A stretch of DNA of 64,000 bases from Anaerococcus marasmi (GCF_900290195.1 NZ_OLMF01000004.1:795501-859500), one strand, 5' to 3'. Numbered from the stretch's first letter, positions 18,825 through 28,130 are shown. Numbers and translations are program-made. The notes: generated by a model from the sequence alone, not told the origin.

Positions 18825-19655
18825 CTACCCCAAAAATGATTCGAGTTTTCTATAGTTCTTACGCAAAAGTTCAAGTGCCTTGACATCGGCCTTCTTGTTG
18901 TAGGCAAAACCTAAGTTTTCTGCCTCAGCCATGCCTACTTTTCTGAATAGGCCACAAGCCTTAAAGAGGCAGTTATAGATATCCAAAAGCTCGTTAGTAT
19001 TGTAGCTTAGTTCCAAATCCTCTCTGTATTCCTTACTTAGGGAATTGATAAGGCTTGATCCGTCCTTGCCCATATCTCTTAAGCCATAGAACTTATCTAT
19101 AATATGGAAGTTGAGCATTTTGATTAGCTCGTAACGCAAATCATCCATCTTGATAGAAGCTGCTATAGGATCTTTCTGGTTGACATATAGGGAAACTTCG
19201 ATAGCATTGGCGAAGAAATTATCCACACAGGATTTAAACTCATATTCCTTAGGCATGTCGAATTTAAAGTCTCTATTAGGAGAAAGTTTCTTCTCGCCTG
19301 CCCTATTGTAAATAAATTCGATATCGCTTGGAAGGTTCTTAATGAAGTCCTCTGCCAAATCTTTTGCTATAATTGACTCAGAAATCTTTATATTATCTTC
19401 CTTGTATACATCTATTATAGTATAATTTTGCTTATTCTTATCGACTTCGAAGCTATCCTTTCTCCTATTGATAAGGATAATATCATCGAAGAGATATCTG
19501 ATATCTTCTTCGAGCTTTCCAATAATAACTTCATCGACAACAGTATACAAATCAATGAACTCATCATTTGTGTTTGATTTAAGGTAAAATATAGAAACTA
19601 TGGAATCTTTGTCCTTGGCATAGTCTACAAATCTATTTTTAATTTCACTTTTCAT
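18825..19655 (-). CDS. Aminoglycoside 6-adenylyltransferase-like protein, degenerate active site
   Basis: A 276-residue protein that follows the AadK/ANT(6) layout: an N-terminal nucleotidyltransferase-like region, then a helical domain with SCVDNFFANAIEVSLYVNQK, DDLRYELIKMLNFHIIDKFY, LSKEYREDLELSYNTNEL and a LGFAYNKKAD end. The family's G-S-R/D-x-D nucleotide and metal site is not preserved (FYLKSNTNDEFIDLYTVVDE at the place), so resistance activity is unlikely. It may be a catalytically dead relative with a host role. It sits between a Nudix gene (11-base overlap) and dacA, a stable-looking operon rather than a resistance island. Confidence 0.65.
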   Translation of the reverse strand: MKSEIKNRFVDYAKDKDSIVSIFYLKSNTNDEFIDLYTVVDEVIIGKLEEDIRYLFDDIILINRRKDSFEVDKNKQNYTIIDVYKEDNIKISESIIAKDLAEDFIKNLPSDIEFIYNRAGEKKLSPNRDFKFDMPKEYEFKSCVDNFFANAIEVSLYVNQKDPIAASIKMDDLRYELIKMLNFHIIDKFYGLRDMGKDGSSLINSLSKEYREDLELSYNTNELLDIYNCLFKACGLFRKVGMAEAENLGFAYNKKADVKALELLRKNYRKLESFLG

Positions 19656-20235
19656 CTATAACCCAGCTTTCTATAAAATTCTTCAAAAGTCTCGCTGTAA
19701 GTCCCCAGATTACAGGTTCTGTATCATAAAAGTACAAGTCACTATAGCCTCTCCAGGCCCTATATTCCTGGCCATTAGGAATCTTGTCGAAGGGGAAATC
19801 CTCCGGATAGTCTACCTTGTAAGGCGACCTGTATCTGATTGGTGGATTATCTTTCAGATAGTCTATATCCACAGCAAAAACTGACTCTACTTCTTCATTA
19901 TACTTTATATCTTCAAAATTTTTCTTAATTCTGCCATAAAAACTCTTCACATGCCTGTAAGATGAATTAAGACTCATAGAAGAATATCCCATATATTCTA
20001 TATCGTTATAATCTAGACAGAGTTCCTCCATAGTCTCCCTGAGAGCTGCTTCCTTAAAGTCCTCATCTTTCTCAAGTCTCCCTCCAGGGAAAGACACCTC
20101 GCCTGGCTGACTAATATGGGCGCTTCTTACCTCCAAGAGAATATGGTCCTTACCGTCAATCTCAATTATCGGGATAAAAACCGCGAAATTTCTCAATTTA
20201 TTATAAAAATCGTCATCAACTAATAATTTTTTCAT
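19645..20235 (-). CDS. Nudix hydrolase, CoA-pyrophosphatase-like
   Basis: A 196-residue Nudix enzyme. The Nudix box is complete: GGRLEKDEDF then AALRETMEEL (G-x5-E-x7-RETxEEL). The preceding SAHISQPGEVSFPGG fits the NudL/YeaB-type CoA pyrophosphatase group, in which the UPF0035 motif lies just before the box. It probably hydrolyses CoA or related nucleoside diphosphate derivatives; the substrate is inferred only. It is the first gene of the operon with the adenylyltransferase-like gene and dacA, divergent from mscL. Confidence 0.85.
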   Translation of the reverse strand: MKKLLVDDDFYNKLRNFAVFIPIIEIDGKDHILLEVRSAHISQPGEVSFPGGRLEKDEDFKEAALRETMEELCLDYNDIEYMGYSSMSLNSSYRHVKSFYGRIKKNFEDIKYNEEVESVFAVDIDYLKDNPPIRYRSPYKVDYPEDFPFDKIPNGQEYRAWRGYSDLYFYDTEPVIWGLTARLLKNFIESWVIDEK

Positions 20236-20342
20236 AATATCTCCTATAATAAATGATATTAAATTAGGGAATCAAAGTCAAATATATAATAATAAATTTA
20301 TATTTGGGTATAATAGTAGGGAAAGTAATTTTAGGAGGAATA

Positions 20343-20753
20343 ATGTTAAAAGAATTTAAAGAATTTATAGCACGTGGTAATGTTATTGACATGGCTATAG
20401 GTATAATTATGGGATCTGCCTTCACAGCGATTGTAAAAAGCTTGGTAGATGATATCCTAATGCCAATCATATCAGGACTTACAGCTGGTATCAACTACGA
20501 GGATATAGTAGTTAATATAGCTGGAGCAAGCCTAAAAGTAGGTAACTTCATCAACGCTGTCATATCATTTTTAATTATCGCCTTTGTAATGTTTATGATC
20601 GTTAAGGCACTAAACGCAAGACACAAAGACGATGAAGAGGAAGAAGTAACAACAAAAGATTGTCCATTCTGCAAAAGCGAAATACCAGTAGAAGCAACAA
20701 GATGCCCACACTGTACATCTAAGCTTGCTGACTACAAAAACGCAAACGAATAA
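20343..20753 (+). CDS. mscL: Large-conductance mechanosensitive channel with C-terminal zinc ribbon
   Basis: A 136-residue MscL, the pentameric pore that releases solutes on hypo-osmotic shock. MLKEFKEFIARGNVIDMAIG is the typical amphipathic start and first helix, and the second membrane helix is FLIIAFVMFMIVKAL. The usual C-terminal bundle is replaced or extended by a CPFC...CPHC zinc ribbon (CPFCKSEIPVEATRCPHC). The ATG at 20343 has AGGAGG at ideal spacing; an upstream ATG 13 codons earlier has none. A strong terminator follows. Confidence 0.95.
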   Translation: MLKEFKEFIARGNVIDMAIGIIMGSAFTAIVKSLVDDILMPIISGLTAGINYEDIVVNIAGASLKVGNFINAVISFLIIAFVMFMIVKALNARHKDDEEEEVTTKDCPFCKSEIPVEATRCPHCTSKLADYKNANE

Positions 20754-20763
20754 GAAAAAAACT

Positions 20764-20786
20764 AAAGCCGCGGAAAGCGGCTTTTT
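20764..20786 (+). terminator. Rho-independent terminator of mscL
   Basis: Stem AAAGCCGC / GCGGCTTT with GGAAA loop and a T-run, 11 bases after the mscL stop. Confidence 0.9.
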
Positions 20787-20934
20787 GCTTGGGGAAATTT
20801 AATCTTTATTAGATAGGTAGTTTATAGATTAAGTACTTTCTATACTACACTGTAGATCTATAGTCTCTTCGATTTATAGGTCTTGTGTTAATTGGATTAT
20901 AAACTATAACTAAAAGTTTTAAATTATTCCACTT

Positions 20935-21545
20935 TTAATATAATATGTGAGACCTCTCCGCTGCGGTCGAGGTAAGGGAAAAGGAGAGAAAACTTTGTTT
21001 TCTTTCCCCCCCCCTTATGTCGAGCGTAGTCGAGACATCTCTTACCTTCCCCCTTGTATCGAGCGTAGTCGAGATATCTCTCTTATCAAATATTCCACTC
21101 CGCCACCTCGAACTTTATGTGAGAGGTCTACAGAACCGTGGGACATGTTTGATTTTAGATTTTGTTATTTAGGTATTTACGCAGATAATTTGAACTTTTA
21201 TATCTACATGTCATCATAGACTGTAGATCTCTCAGTCGTTCCTCCTTCGAGATGGCGATTAATAGAAATCTATACTTTAATTTAGGTTATATAATTAACT
21301 GCTCTTTAGAAGTAATGCGTGAGGCTTCTCCGCTGCGGTCGAAGCAAGGTTGCCCTCCTGATGGGCCACTGTTTGTCTGAAAGACAAATAGTGTAGTGAC
21401 TTTTGTTTCGTAGAAACAAAGGTCAAAAGAACGTCGAATGACGTTCTAATAATTCTAGAGAAAACTTTGTTTTCTTTCCCCCCCTTATGTCGAGCGTAGT
21501 CGAGACATCTCCTAGTCAGTACATCTCCTTCTCAATCATAGCCTA
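20935..21545. repeat. Intergenic repeat block
   Basis: About 600 bp without a gene between mscL and topA: B-type modules, an A-type end (GACTGTAGATCTCTCAGTCG), poly-C tracts of 9 (near 21006) and 7 (near 21478), and the third multi-hairpin module. The plus-strand frame at 20947-21219 is repeat translation (VERSRDI peptides). Confidence 0.8.
21349..21475. repeat. Multi-hairpin repeat module, copy 3
   Basis: Third copy of the four-stem module. Its third stem reads AGAACGTC-GAAT-GACGTTCT where the others have AGAACGCC/GGCGTTCT: a C-G to T-A exchange on both arms. The second stem shows TGAC/GTCA in place of TGCC/GGCA. These paired changes preserve the structure. Confidence 0.75.
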
Positions 21546-21556
21546 GACATCTCTTT

Positions 21557-23611
21557 TTATCTCTTCTTTTCCTTGACATAGTCACATGAGGAGCATTTTA
21601 TTTCGTCTGTGGACCTGTTTTTCTTGTGGATTAGGAGAGAGCCGCATTTTGGGCATTTTTCTCCTGTTGGTGGGTCCCATAGGGCGAATTCGCATTTTGG
21701 GTAGTTGTCACAGCCGTAGAATCTCTTGCCTCTCTTGCTGACTTTTTCTATTATTGTTCCGTCTTCACATTCTGGGCATTTTACTCCGGTTGATTTTACT
21801 ATAGATTTGGTAAAGTTACAGTCAGGAAAGCCGGTACATCCTATGAATTTCCCGTTTCTTCCGTGTTTGATGGCAAGGGGCTTGCCACATTTTGGGCATT
21901 TTTCGTCTAGGATTTCATCTCTTACCTTATAGTCCTTGCCGTCCTTTTTGACACCCTTCATGTCTTTTTCGAAGTCCTTGTAGAAGGACTTTAGTGTTTC
22001 TTTCCAGAATCTATCTCCTTCTGCGATATTATCCAAGGCATCTTCCATTTCCCTGGTGAACTCTACATTTATTACATCGTCGAAGTTCTCCTGGAGGAAG
22101 GTATTTACGGTTTTTCCTAGATCTGTTGGGAATATTGATCTTCCTTCAAGTTCTACGTAGTTTCTTGAGATGATTTGGTTGATGGTTGCAGAATAGGTTG
22201 AAGGTCTGCCTATGCCGAATTCTTCTAGGGTCTTTACTAGACTTGCCTCTGTGTATCTTGCTGGAGGCTTAGTGAAGTGTTGGTCCTTATCGATTGTTTC
22301 GGCACTTATTATGTCTCCTTCTTTAAGCTCTGGTAGGATATTTTCGTTTTCTTTATTTGCCCCCAATTTATTGAAACCTTCAAATAGGGTGATTTTCCCG
22401 TTTGTCTTAAATATTAGGGAATTATTGTCGAAGAGGACTTGGGTTGATAGGAATTCGTAGTCTGTCATCTGGCTTGCTACGACTCTTTCCCAAATCATCT
22501 TGTAGAGCTTATATTGTTGGTCTGTTAGGTATTCCTTAATCTCTAGCGGATTTCTCCTGATAGAGGTAGGTCTTATTGCCTCGTGGGCGTCTTGGCTGCC
22601 CTTTTTCTTGCCCCCATAGGTGTTTCCCTTGCCAGCATATTCTGGCCCGTATTTTTCCTTAATATATGAGAGGGCTTCGCCTACAATCTCCTTGGATATC
22701 CTATTTGCGTCAGTTCTCATATAGGTAATAAGACCCACACTTCCATCTCCTACATCTATACCTTCAAAGAGCTGTTGGGCTAGCTGCATGGTATATCTTG
22801 TAGAAAATCCTAATCTGTTGGAGGCGTCTTGTTGGAGGGTTGAGGTTGTGTAAGGCTTTTGAGGTTTTCTTCTCTTTTTAGTCTTGGTAATTTTTACAAC
22901 TTCAAACTTATCCTTATCGATCTTATTGAGGACCTTATCCGCTCCGTTTTCATTGCTTATTTTTATTTTCTTGTTGATTTGTCCATAGAATTCTGAGTCG
23001 AATTTCTCCCCAGCTTCCTTGTGGTGGGCTGTTATAGTCCAGTATTCTTCTGGAACAAAATCGTCGATTTCCTTTTGCTTATCTACTATAAGTTTAAGGG
23101 CAACTGATTGGACACGGCCAGCAGATAAGCCTGCCTTGACCCTCTTCCAGAGGATTGGGCTTATTTCGTAACCTACAATCCTATCCATCACTCGTCTTGC
23201 CTGTTGGGCATCAACAAGGTTTTGGTCGATTTTTCTTGGGTTTTTGATGGCGTTTTTGACATTTTCTTTGGTTATCTCGTGAAACTCTACCCTGTTTTTC
23301 GCTTCAGGGTCAAGATCTAAGAGAAATTGCAAATGCCAGCTTATGGCCTCTCCTTCCCTGTCCGGGTCTGTCGCAAGATAGACATTTTCTGCCTTTTTCG
23401 CTTCTTTTTTTAGTTCATTTATAGTTTTTGCTCGTCCCCTAACCTTGATATATTCTGGTTCAAAGTTATTTTCTATATCCACTCCAAACTTACTCTTTGG
23501 AAGATCACGGAGGTGGCCTACTGTTGCCATTACCTTGTAGTTTCTTCCGAGCATTTTTGAGATAGATCTGGCCTTGGTTGGAGACTCTACTATTACTAGG
23601 TTCTTAGCCAA
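21557..23611 (-). CDS. topA: DNA topoisomerase I (type IA)
   Basis: A 684-residue enzyme that relaxes negative supercoils by cutting one strand. The TOPRIM domain at the N-terminus has IVESPTKA and the acidic DPDREGE. The catalytic tyrosine lies in GLITYMRTDANRIS (about residue 297). Three Cys4 zinc ribbons end the protein (CPKCGKPLAIKH.., CPECEDGT.., CPKCGSLLIHKK). The start is TTG, chosen because AAGGAG lies seven bases upstream and MAKNLVIVESPTKA begins there. It is the last gene of the rbgA-rnhB-yraN-dprA-topA run, four bases after dprA. Confidence 0.96.
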   Translation of the reverse strand: MAKNLVIVESPTKARSISKMLGRNYKVMATVGHLRDLPKSKFGVDIENNFEPEYIKVRGRAKTINELKKEAKKAENVYLATDPDREGEAISWHLQFLLDLDPEAKNRVEFHEITKENVKNAIKNPRKIDQNLVDAQQARRVMDRIVGYEISPILWKRVKAGLSAGRVQSVALKLIVDKQKEIDDFVPEEYWTITAHHKEAGEKFDSEFYGQINKKIKISNENGADKVLNKIDKDKFEVVKITKTKKRRKPQKPYTTSTLQQDASNRLGFSTRYTMQLAQQLFEGIDVGDGSVGLITYMRTDANRISKEIVGEALSYIKEKYGPEYAGKGNTYGGKKKGSQDAHEAIRPTSIRRNPLEIKEYLTDQQYKLYKMIWERVVASQMTDYEFLSTQVLFDNNSLIFKTNGKITLFEGFNKLGANKENENILPELKEGDIISAETIDKDQHFTKPPARYTEASLVKTLEEFGIGRPSTYSATINQIISRNYVELEGRSIFPTDLGKTVNTFLQENFDDVINVEFTREMEDALDNIAEGDRFWKETLKSFYKDFEKDMKGVKKDGKDYKVRDEILDEKCPKCGKPLAIKHGRNGKFIGCTGFPDCNFTKSIVKSTGVKCPECEDGTIIEKVSKRGKRFYGCDNYPKCEFALWDPPTGEKCPKCGSLLIHKKNRSTDEIKCSSCDYVKEKKR

Positions 23612-23615
23612 ATAC

Positions 23616-24707
23616 TCACTCCTTTATACTAAATTCGTTATTTCCTATATTTTCTATATAATCCTTAAGCTCAAGCGATGTGAGGAGGAAATTGATTACG
23701 TCAATCTCTTCATCTAAACCACTAGCTATAGTGTCAGCGCTTGAGTTGGGGTAGTTTACAATGTATCTTACCACTTGGGCCTCTGCCTTATCAAGTTTTG
23801 AATAATCAAGACTCCTTCGACCTAGGTCCAAACCTCTCATATAGCCCAGCTCTTCTATTATATCTTCTGGAGAAAGGACGAGCTTGGCCCCGTCTTGGAT
23901 CATCTTGTTGGTCCCTTTTGAATAGATGGAGTTGATATTACCGGGCACGGCGAAGACTTCTTTCCCTTGTTCTAGGGCACACCTTACAGTAATCATGGTC
24001 CCCGATTTTTCCTTGGCTTCAATCACAACTGTACCTAGGGATATGCCTGATATTATCCTATTTCTCCTGGGGAAGTTAAAGGCAATAGGCTCTGTTCCTA
24101 GAGGAAATTCTGAAAGGATTAGTCCCGTCTCTTCGATTCTCCTGTAGAGGTCCCTGTTTTGTTTAGGATAAATCTTGTCGATCCCACAACCTATAACGCC
24201 GATTGTCCTCTTGCCCACATCAAGCGTTGCCTTGTGGCAAGTCGCATCTATCCCATAGGCAAGGCCTGACACTGTTGTAATTCCAGCCATAGCTATACTT
24301 TCTGCCAAGTTCTTACATGCCCATCTCCCGTAGTCCGTACACTTCCTCGAACCTACGAAGGCTATGGAATTTTTGTCAGCCTCTTCGTCAAACTCTCCCT
24401 TGTAATACAAGACAGCTGGCTTATCTTCTATATATAGGAGGTTTTTAGGATAAGCTTCATCGAGCATGGTGACATATTTGTAGTCCTTCTCATAAAGCAA
24501 GTCCAGATATGACCTAAAGGCGTCGATACTTTCCTTATCAAAAATCTTCCCGTAAATCTTATCTGTAAGGAAGTCATAATAGGCCCTATCCTTGTCGAAA
24601 AAGTCCACAAAGCCCGTCTTTTCGTAGAGGTCTAGGATTGTCTGATTGTTCAAATATATGTAGTTTAGGTATAAAATAATTTCGTTTTTGGTAAATTTAA
24701 AAGGCAT
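23616..24707 (-). CDS. dprA: DNA-processing protein DprA
   Basis: A 363-residue DprA/Smf protein, which loads RecA onto incoming single-stranded DNA during transformation. It has an N-terminal helical domain, then the extended Rossmann fold with FVGSRKCTDYGRWA, GLAYGIDATCHKATL, GCGIDKIYPKQN, FPRRNRIISG and GTMITVRCALEQG. A C-terminal winged-helix (DprA_WH type) starts near residue 300. It overlaps yraN by 11 bases. It is also kept in non-competent Firmicutes, so competence is not implied. Confidence 0.95.
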   Translation of the reverse strand: MPFKFTKNEIILYLNYIYLNNQTILDLYEKTGFVDFFDKDRAYYDFLTDKIYGKIFDKESIDAFRSYLDLLYEKDYKYVTMLDEAYPKNLLYIEDKPAVLYYKGEFDEEADKNSIAFVGSRKCTDYGRWACKNLAESIAMAGITTVSGLAYGIDATCHKATLDVGKRTIGVIGCGIDKIYPKQNRDLYRRIEETGLILSEFPLGTEPIAFNFPRRNRIISGISLGTVVIEAKEKSGTMITVRCALEQGKEVFAVPGNINSIYSKGTNKMIQDGAKLVLSPEDIIEELGYMRGLDLGRRSLDYSKLDKAEAQVVRYIVNYPNSSADTIASGLDEEIDVINFLLTSLELKDYIENIGNNEFSIKE

Positions 24708-25044
24708 TTTCTATATAATTAATCTCTCCCGCATCCGCTATAACTTCAGCCACATCAAATCTCATAAGCAAATCTGTCATATTGTTTTCTATAAGGAAGG
24801 CCTGGCTTGCTCGGATGATTTTCCTTTGCTTACTAGGAGTAACAGCCTCGGCAGGACTTGCAAAGTTGGCATTCTTCCTAGTTTTAACTTCTACAAAAAC
24901 TATCATATCGGAAAACTTCGCCACTATATCTATCTCACCGAAGGGCTTTCTGTAATTTCTGGCAAGGATCTCATAAGACTTTTCCTTTAGGTAGTCTTCG
25001 ACGAGATTTTCCCCATAATCTCCAAATTCTTTCTTATAGGTCAT
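24697..25044 (-). CDS. YraN family (UPF0102) putative endonuclease
   Basis: A 115-residue protein with the restriction-like core of the UPF0102/YraN family: GDYGENLVEDYLKEKSYEIL, then GEIDIVAKFSDMIVFVEVKT with the E..D..E-x-K catalytic pattern. A role in recombination or repair is presumed from the fold and its constant place between rnhB and dprA. It overlaps both neighbours by about 11 bases. Confidence 0.9.
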   Translation of the reverse strand: MTYKKEFGDYGENLVEDYLKEKSYEILARNYRKPFGEIDIVAKFSDMIVFVEVKTRKNANFASPAEAVTPSKQRKIIRASQAFLIENNMTDLLMRFDVAEVIADAGEINYIENAF

Positions 25045-25663
25045 AGATACTAAGCTGCCTTTCGTGGAACTTCCTCAAGAAAGTCTGCCTGTGGATAGGA
25101 GTTTCTCCGAACTTTTCTAGGCCCTCGTAGTGCTTTTTGGTCCCATAGCCCATATTAGTCTCGAAGGAATATCCAGGGTAGATTTTTGAGAAATTGATCA
25201 TAATATCATCACGCCTAACCTTGGCAAGAATTGATGCACAGGAGATTGCATATTCATTTAGGTCCCCCTTTACTATATTCATCTGAGGGATATCAGTATT
25301 TATCCTTTCCGCATCTATAAGGACGATTTCTGGGCGAACTTTAAGCTTGTTTAGAGCATCTTCCATGGCCTTGTGGGTGGCGTTTTTGATATTAAGCTCA
25401 TCAATCAAAGAAGGATTGGCATAGCCATAGGCAAAGTCTATGGCATCCGCTAGGATCTTCTCCTTAAGGCTTAGCATCTTCTTTCTAGTAAGCTTCTTCG
25501 AATCCGTAACATCTTTTATATGAGAATCTCTTTTCATAATCACAGCACAAGTTACTACAGGACCTGCCAGAGGTCCCCTGCCCACTTCATCAATACCAGC
25601 TATAAGCTCGTAGTCTTCATGGACCTTTTTCTTTATAGCATCATCGTATGGTGAATATCTCAT
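25034..25663 (-). CDS. rnhB: Ribonuclease HII
   Basis: A 209-residue RNase HII, which removes ribonucleotides embedded in DNA. The catalytic start motif GIDEVGRGPLAGPVV supplies the first Asp and Glu, and DSKKLTRKKM and the IDAERINTD and SCASILAKVRRDD segments supply the remaining acidic residues. The length is typical. The start codon overlaps the rbgA stop (ATGA). Confidence 0.95.
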   Translation of the reverse strand: MRYSPYDDAIKKKVHEDYELIAGIDEVGRGPLAGPVVTCAVIMKRDSHIKDVTDSKKLTRKKMLSLKEKILADAIDFAYGYANPSLIDELNIKNATHKAMEDALNKLKVRPEIVLIDAERINTDIPQMNIVKGDLNEYAISCASILAKVRRDDIMINFSKIYPGYSFETNMGYGTKKHYEGLEKFGETPIHRQTFLRKFHERQLSIYDL

Positions 25664-26502
25664 GCTTTTTCCAAAGTAATCTTGCCAAGCTTACCTGATC
25701 TAAAGTCATTTAGGATAATATTGGCAGTTCTAGTATAGTCAAAGTCTCCACCAGAAATAATTGCCCCACGCTTTTTGGCTATGGCCTCATAGATTTCTAG
25801 GGCAGGGAGGGCAGGATCAACTCCGTATCTTTCGACTAAGGCTTCTGGATTATTTTCCTTCATTTCCTCCAAGAACTTAAGGATCAAGTCCTCGATATTT
25901 AGGACCTCATCTTTTATAGCATTGGTAAAGGAAAGGTGGAGGCCGATTTTTTCTTCAAACTTAGGCCACAAGATTCCAGGAGTATCGAGAAGTTGGATAT
26001 TAGATCCAGTCTTAATCCATTGTTTGGTTTGGGTAATACCAGGACGATTACCAACCTTGGCTCCCTTTTTCTTTGAGACCTTGTTGATAAAGGTGGACTT
26101 GCCAGAATTTGGCACGCCTACGATCATCATCCTAATCATAGGATTGTCAATATTCTTCTTCTCGTTTTTCTCAAACTTATCCTTAAGGAGGGTCCTAGCT
26201 TCCTTATATATCTTATCCACTGGGACATTTTCCTTTGAGTTCATCAAAAGGGCAGGAATCCCTTCTTCCCTAAACTTCTTAACCCATTTCTTGTTTTCCT
26301 CAGGATCTGATAGGTCGGACTTATTCATTATAATCATCCTTGGCTTGTCAGCCACAATATCATCTATCATAGGATTTCTAGATGAAATTGGAATCCTCGA
26401 ATCGATAATCTCCAAGACCACATCTACTAGCTTCAAATTATTTATAATAATCTCCTTGGTCTTTTTCATATGACCAGGAAACCAGTTAATATTCATCGTC
26501 AT
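25660..26502 (-). CDS. rbgA: Ribosome biogenesis GTPase RbgA (YlqF)
   Basis: A 280-residue circularly permuted GTPase that promotes late 50S assembly. Motif order is G4 (IMNKSDL), G1 (VGVPNSGKSTFIN), then G3 (LLDTPGILWP), as expected for the permuted YlqF/YawG group. WFPGHMKKT at the N-terminus is family-specific. First gene of the operon leading to topA; GGAG lies upstream of the ATG at 26502, and a second ATG follows two codons later. Confidence 0.95.
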   Translation of the reverse strand: MTMNINWFPGHMKKTKEIIINNLKLVDVVLEIIDSRIPISSRNPMIDDIVADKPRMIIMNKSDLSDPEENKKWVKKFREEGIPALLMNSKENVPVDKIYKEARTLLKDKFEKNEKKNIDNPMIRMMIVGVPNSGKSTFINKVSKKKGAKVGNRPGITQTKQWIKTGSNIQLLDTPGILWPKFEEKIGLHLSFTNAIKDEVLNIEDLILKFLEEMKENNPEALVERYGVDPALPALEIYEAIAKKRGAIISGGDFDYTRTANIILNDFRSGKLGKITLEKA

Positions 26503-26591
26503 TATATCTCCTCCGTATTCTCTTCTATATATTATACATAAAATAGCTATACTTTTACAAGAAAAAAGACCTAGGCAACTTAAGCCCAGAT

Positions 26592-27060
26592 CTATAGACT
26601 AAAATTCTTATTATTCGTAGGGATATTTTCTTCCGGAAAGGATAAGGTTAATACTACAAATAATATAAGAAAGAGGAGATTGAGAGCTAATTTTTTCTTA
26701 GATATAATCTTTCCCTCAAAGTGAAGCTCATAGCCTATATTAAAGATAAGCATTAGAAGAAGACCAAATGGATAAGGCGGGTGGTTCACATTTGTCCCCA
26801 AAAGCCCGAAGATTATAGGAAGAGTTAATCCCCTTCCTATACTTCTTGACTAAAGATTCTAAATCATCTGCTTACTTATCTATCCTCTCACAAAGTACTC
26901 AAATAAGCCCATTAGTTATAAGGGCAAAACATATAACTAGAAATGACCTCTTCTTTTGATCAAAATCAATTCCCTTATTCTTTCTCCTTAAAAGAAAAGT
27001 CCCAAGCTCAACTAAGATAAAATATATAAGAGTCAAAAACACTAACCTAACAAATTTCAT
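26592..27060 (-). pseudogene. Decayed small membrane protein gene
   Basis: Two hydrophobic fragments lie in one orientation. The 5' part (27060 to 26899) starts at an ATG with GGAGGG upstream and encodes 53 residues beginning MKFVRLVFLTLIYFILVEL before a TGA. The 3' part (to 26592) is in another frame and encodes IIFGLLGTNVNHPPYPFG, GLLLMLIFNIGYEL and a final helix. Stops in all frames of the join show that it is broken. The original was probably a polytopic protein of about 150 residues; I do not recognise the family. The next 290 bp (to 27350) are AT-rich, and I see no gene in them. Confidence 0.6.
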
Positions 27061-27350
27061 AATCCCTCCTTCTATCTATTAAAATCCTACCCGAAATAGA
27101 TAAATAATAAACGAAAATTTTCTCTAACTATAAGCAGACTGATATAAGATATGGCCCTCTTCCAAGTATAGGAAGTTAGAGCAAATAAGACCGCTGTATA
27201 TACAATGGAAAACATTGCAACTTTTGTCCTGAGATTTAAATATGATATACTTAATTGATTATTTTACTCTCCAATATATTTTTTAGGCTTGAAGTTTGTT
27301 AATTATCCGCTTTAAATAATATCTCATGTCTTTATTATTAATACAATCAT

Positions 27351-28130
27351 CTAATAATTATTAAAAGAATCGCTTGTTCTGACCCTTTTTAATAGATATC
27401 TAAAGCATATCACTCCCAGAATTATCCATACTGTATTAGAGATCAAATAATCTACTATTAAAGAGCTTTCTATACTCTGTCCAAGATACATCTGTCTCAT
27501 TATTTTTATGCCTGCATTAAATGGGATTATGTTAAATAGTCTGCTTCTCACTTCTATCATATCTGATAAAAAAATCAACACTGATTGTAAAATAAATACT
27601 AGGCTTCCTATTTCTTTTTCTATTAGAGATATACCTCCTAATAATAGTCCAAGTCCGTACATTCCTATTAGAGCAGGGAAAGCTACTAGGTAAGATAAGA
27701 GTATGTATAATATATCTTTTGTATCTGCCTTTATATATAGAATAAATATTAGGAAAATAACGAAAAAGCTTAAAAAGCTTATTATTAAATATGTAAGCAT
27801 CTCAATAAAGAGTAGTAGTTCTGCCGAATATTTGCTCTGCATTTTTAATTCAAGAGTTCCCGATACTGACTGTCCCCTAATATTAGCTGAGCTCCAACCT
27901 AAGGCAGTTGTCGATATTTGCCAAAATATAAAACCAATGAGAACTATCATTTTCCCTGAATTAATATCTATTCCATAAGAGTCAGCAAAGGCCGAGTCAA
28001 GACCTGTTATAAATATCGAAAATAATACTATGGCAAATATTAATATATCTGTTAGGAAACTAACCCTATAACTTCTTATCTTTTTTATATCCAAACTAAG
28101 TTCAGTTTTGATTAAATTTATATAGTCCAT
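27351..28130 (-). CDS. ABC-2 type transporter permease
   Basis: A 259-residue protein with about six membrane helices in the ABC-2 permease arrangement (daunorubicin-resistance/NodJ-like): a long N-terminal cytosolic stretch, a first helix SFLTDILIFAIVLFSIFI, the conserved WxxxxxxxxxxxQxxSGTLE region (SSANIRGQSVSGTLELKMQS) and a paired C-terminal helix. It works with the ATPase immediately upstream (8-bp gap). The substrate is unknown. No dedicated regulator or biosynthetic gene is adjacent. Confidence 0.85.
   Translation of the reverse strand: MDYINLIKTELSLDIKKIRSYRVSFLTDILIFAIVLFSIFITGLDSAFADSYGIDINSGKMIVLIGFIFWQISTTALGWSSANIRGQSVSGTLELKMQSKYSAELLLFIEMLTYLIISFLSFFVIFLIFILYIKADTKDILYILLSYLVAFPALIGMYGLGLLLGGISLIEKEIGSLVFILQSVLIFLSDMIEVRSRLFNIIPFNAGIKIMRQMYLGQSIESSLIVDYLISNTVWIILGVICFRYLLKRVRTSDSFNNY

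Noticed and set aside
20264-20494. 76-codon minus-strand frame
   Set aside because: Antisense shadow of mscL and its promoter region.
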